From Pseudalkalibacillus salsuginis (lineage in GTDB: Bacteria; Bacillota; Bacilli; Bacillales; Fictibacillaceae), in NCBI RefSeq assembly GCF_021646685.1, contig NZ_JAKJHW010000004.1, forward strand, positions 124,001-188,000: a DNA stretch of 64,000 bases, given 5' to 3'. This document shows positions 63,374 through 64,000 of this stretch, piece after piece (position 1 is the first letter of the stretch; each line of letters opens with the position of its first letter). The notes beneath the pieces were generated by a model, which was not told the origin of the DNA, did not search any database, and saw nothing but the letters and a program-made list of their open reading frames with translations. The translations under genes and the position numbers were made by a program.

Positions 63374-64000
63374 ATGAAATATATAAGCATTTTAGGTGCT
63401 ACTGGATCGATTGGTACACAGACATTCGAGGTCGTCAGGGCGCACCCGGAACAATTTAAGATAACATCATTTTCATTTGGAATGAACATTAAACTCGGGG
63501 TAGAATTGATTAAAGAATTCCAGCCTGACCATGTTTCTGTGGCGACAAAAGAATTAGCCGAAGAATTAAAAAGGACTATCAACCCTACTTGTCTCGTATA
63601 TTATGGGGAAGAAGGTTTATTGGAAATTGCAACCGATCCCGCTTCAGATATTCTTGTGAATGCAGTGATGGGGAGCGTCGGGCTCGAACCGACGTTAGCA
63701 GCGATTGAAGAAGGAAAGACGATCGCGATTGCGAATAAAGAAACGCTTGTTACTGCCGGTCATATCGTGATGGATCGTGCGAGAAAGAAAAATGTAGATA
63801 TCCTTCCGGTTGATAGTGAACATTCTGCTATCTATCAATGCTTGAAAGGTGAAGAGAAAAGAGAGATGTCGAGGTTGATTCTTACGGCTTCAGGGGGCAG
63901 CTTCAGGGATAGGTCCCGAGCTGACCTTCAGGGGGTGACGGTTGAAGAAGCACTCAATCATCCGAATTGGGCAATGGGGTCGAAAATCACCATCGATTCC
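63374..64000 (+). CDS. dxr: 1-deoxy-D-xylulose 5-phosphate reductoisomerase, 5' part
   Basis: Second step of the MEP isoprenoid pathway. The 209 visible codons reach the window edge without a stop: NADPH-binding [17 protein letters not shown] (about 4-20), then [11 protein letters not shown], the metal-binding [23 protein letters not shown] and [18 protein letters not shown] 63374 follows gggggaaagt. It fits the uppS-cdsA-dxr order of Bacillus. Confidence 0.97.
   Translation, partial: MKYISILGATGSIGTQTFEVVRAHPEQFKITSFSFGMNIKLGVELIKEFQPDHVSVATKELAEELKRTINPTCLVYYGEEGLLEIATDPASDILVNAVMGSVGLEPTLAAIEEGKTIAIANKETLVTAGHIVMDRARKKNVDILPVDSEHSAIYQCLKGEEKREMSRLILTASGGSFRDRSRADLQGVTVEEALNHPNWAMGSKITIDS

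Overview
The window is a chromosomal core region of an endospore-forming, motile member of the Bacillaceae. Gene order closely follows the Bacillus subtilis plsX-to-dxr stretch, nearly every protein is of Bacillus type, and codY, a spore-protein-like gene, swrB, swrD and a complete fla/che operon are present. Every confident gene except one (3464-3688) lies on the + strand. No prophage, insertion sequence, CRISPR array, tRNA or rRNA was seen.

Layout. (1) 1-2513: fatty-acid synthesis (plsX tail, fabD, fabG, acpP), with acpP separated from fabG by two repeat elements and given its own promoter and terminator. (2) 2607-11063: rnc, smc, ftsY, ylxM, ffh, rpsP and khpA, covering RNA processing, chromosome condensation and protein targeting; a small gene on the opposite strand sits between rnc and smc. 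(3) 11306-15457: rimM, trmD, rplS, lepB, rbgA, rnhB, covering ribosome maturation, tRNA modification and secretion. (4) 15511-19928: ylqG/ylqH, which resemble a FliK/FlhB-tail pair, a small spore-protein-like gene, and sucCD. (5) 20376-28501: dprA, topA, trmFO, xerC, hslV, hslU, codY. (6) 29184-57871: a 30-plus-gene flagellar and chemotaxis operon running from flgB through sigD to swrB. (7) 58099-64000: rpsB, tsf, pyrH, frr, uppS, cdsA and the 5' part of dxr.

How the genes work together. The motility operon encodes the rod, MS ring, C ring, export gate, hook factors and chemotaxis signalling. It ends with the sigma factor that turns on late motility genes, so anything that reduces read-through along the 28 kb should affect sigD. 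The sequence shows an intrinsic terminator between fliE and fliF, a weaker hairpin before flgE, and a folded repeat between flhB and flhA. The rest is translation, secretion, DNA maintenance, TCA cycle and envelope precursor synthesis.

The least ordinary material is intergenic. Three AT-rich tandem arrays have different sequences but a period of 21 bp or about 2 x 21 bp (about 8519-8650, 17615-17750, 28685-28790). Each lies between a terminator and the next promoter. A second family (1764-1942 and 45946-46121) has left arm, core, inverted arm, then left arm again, so two alternative stems are possible. Other dispersed folded repeats lie at 2014-2190, 58981-59153, 11105-11199, 58895-58956 and 61547-61674. 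All start sites, promoters and terminators below were read by eye; no alignment, folding or database search was run.
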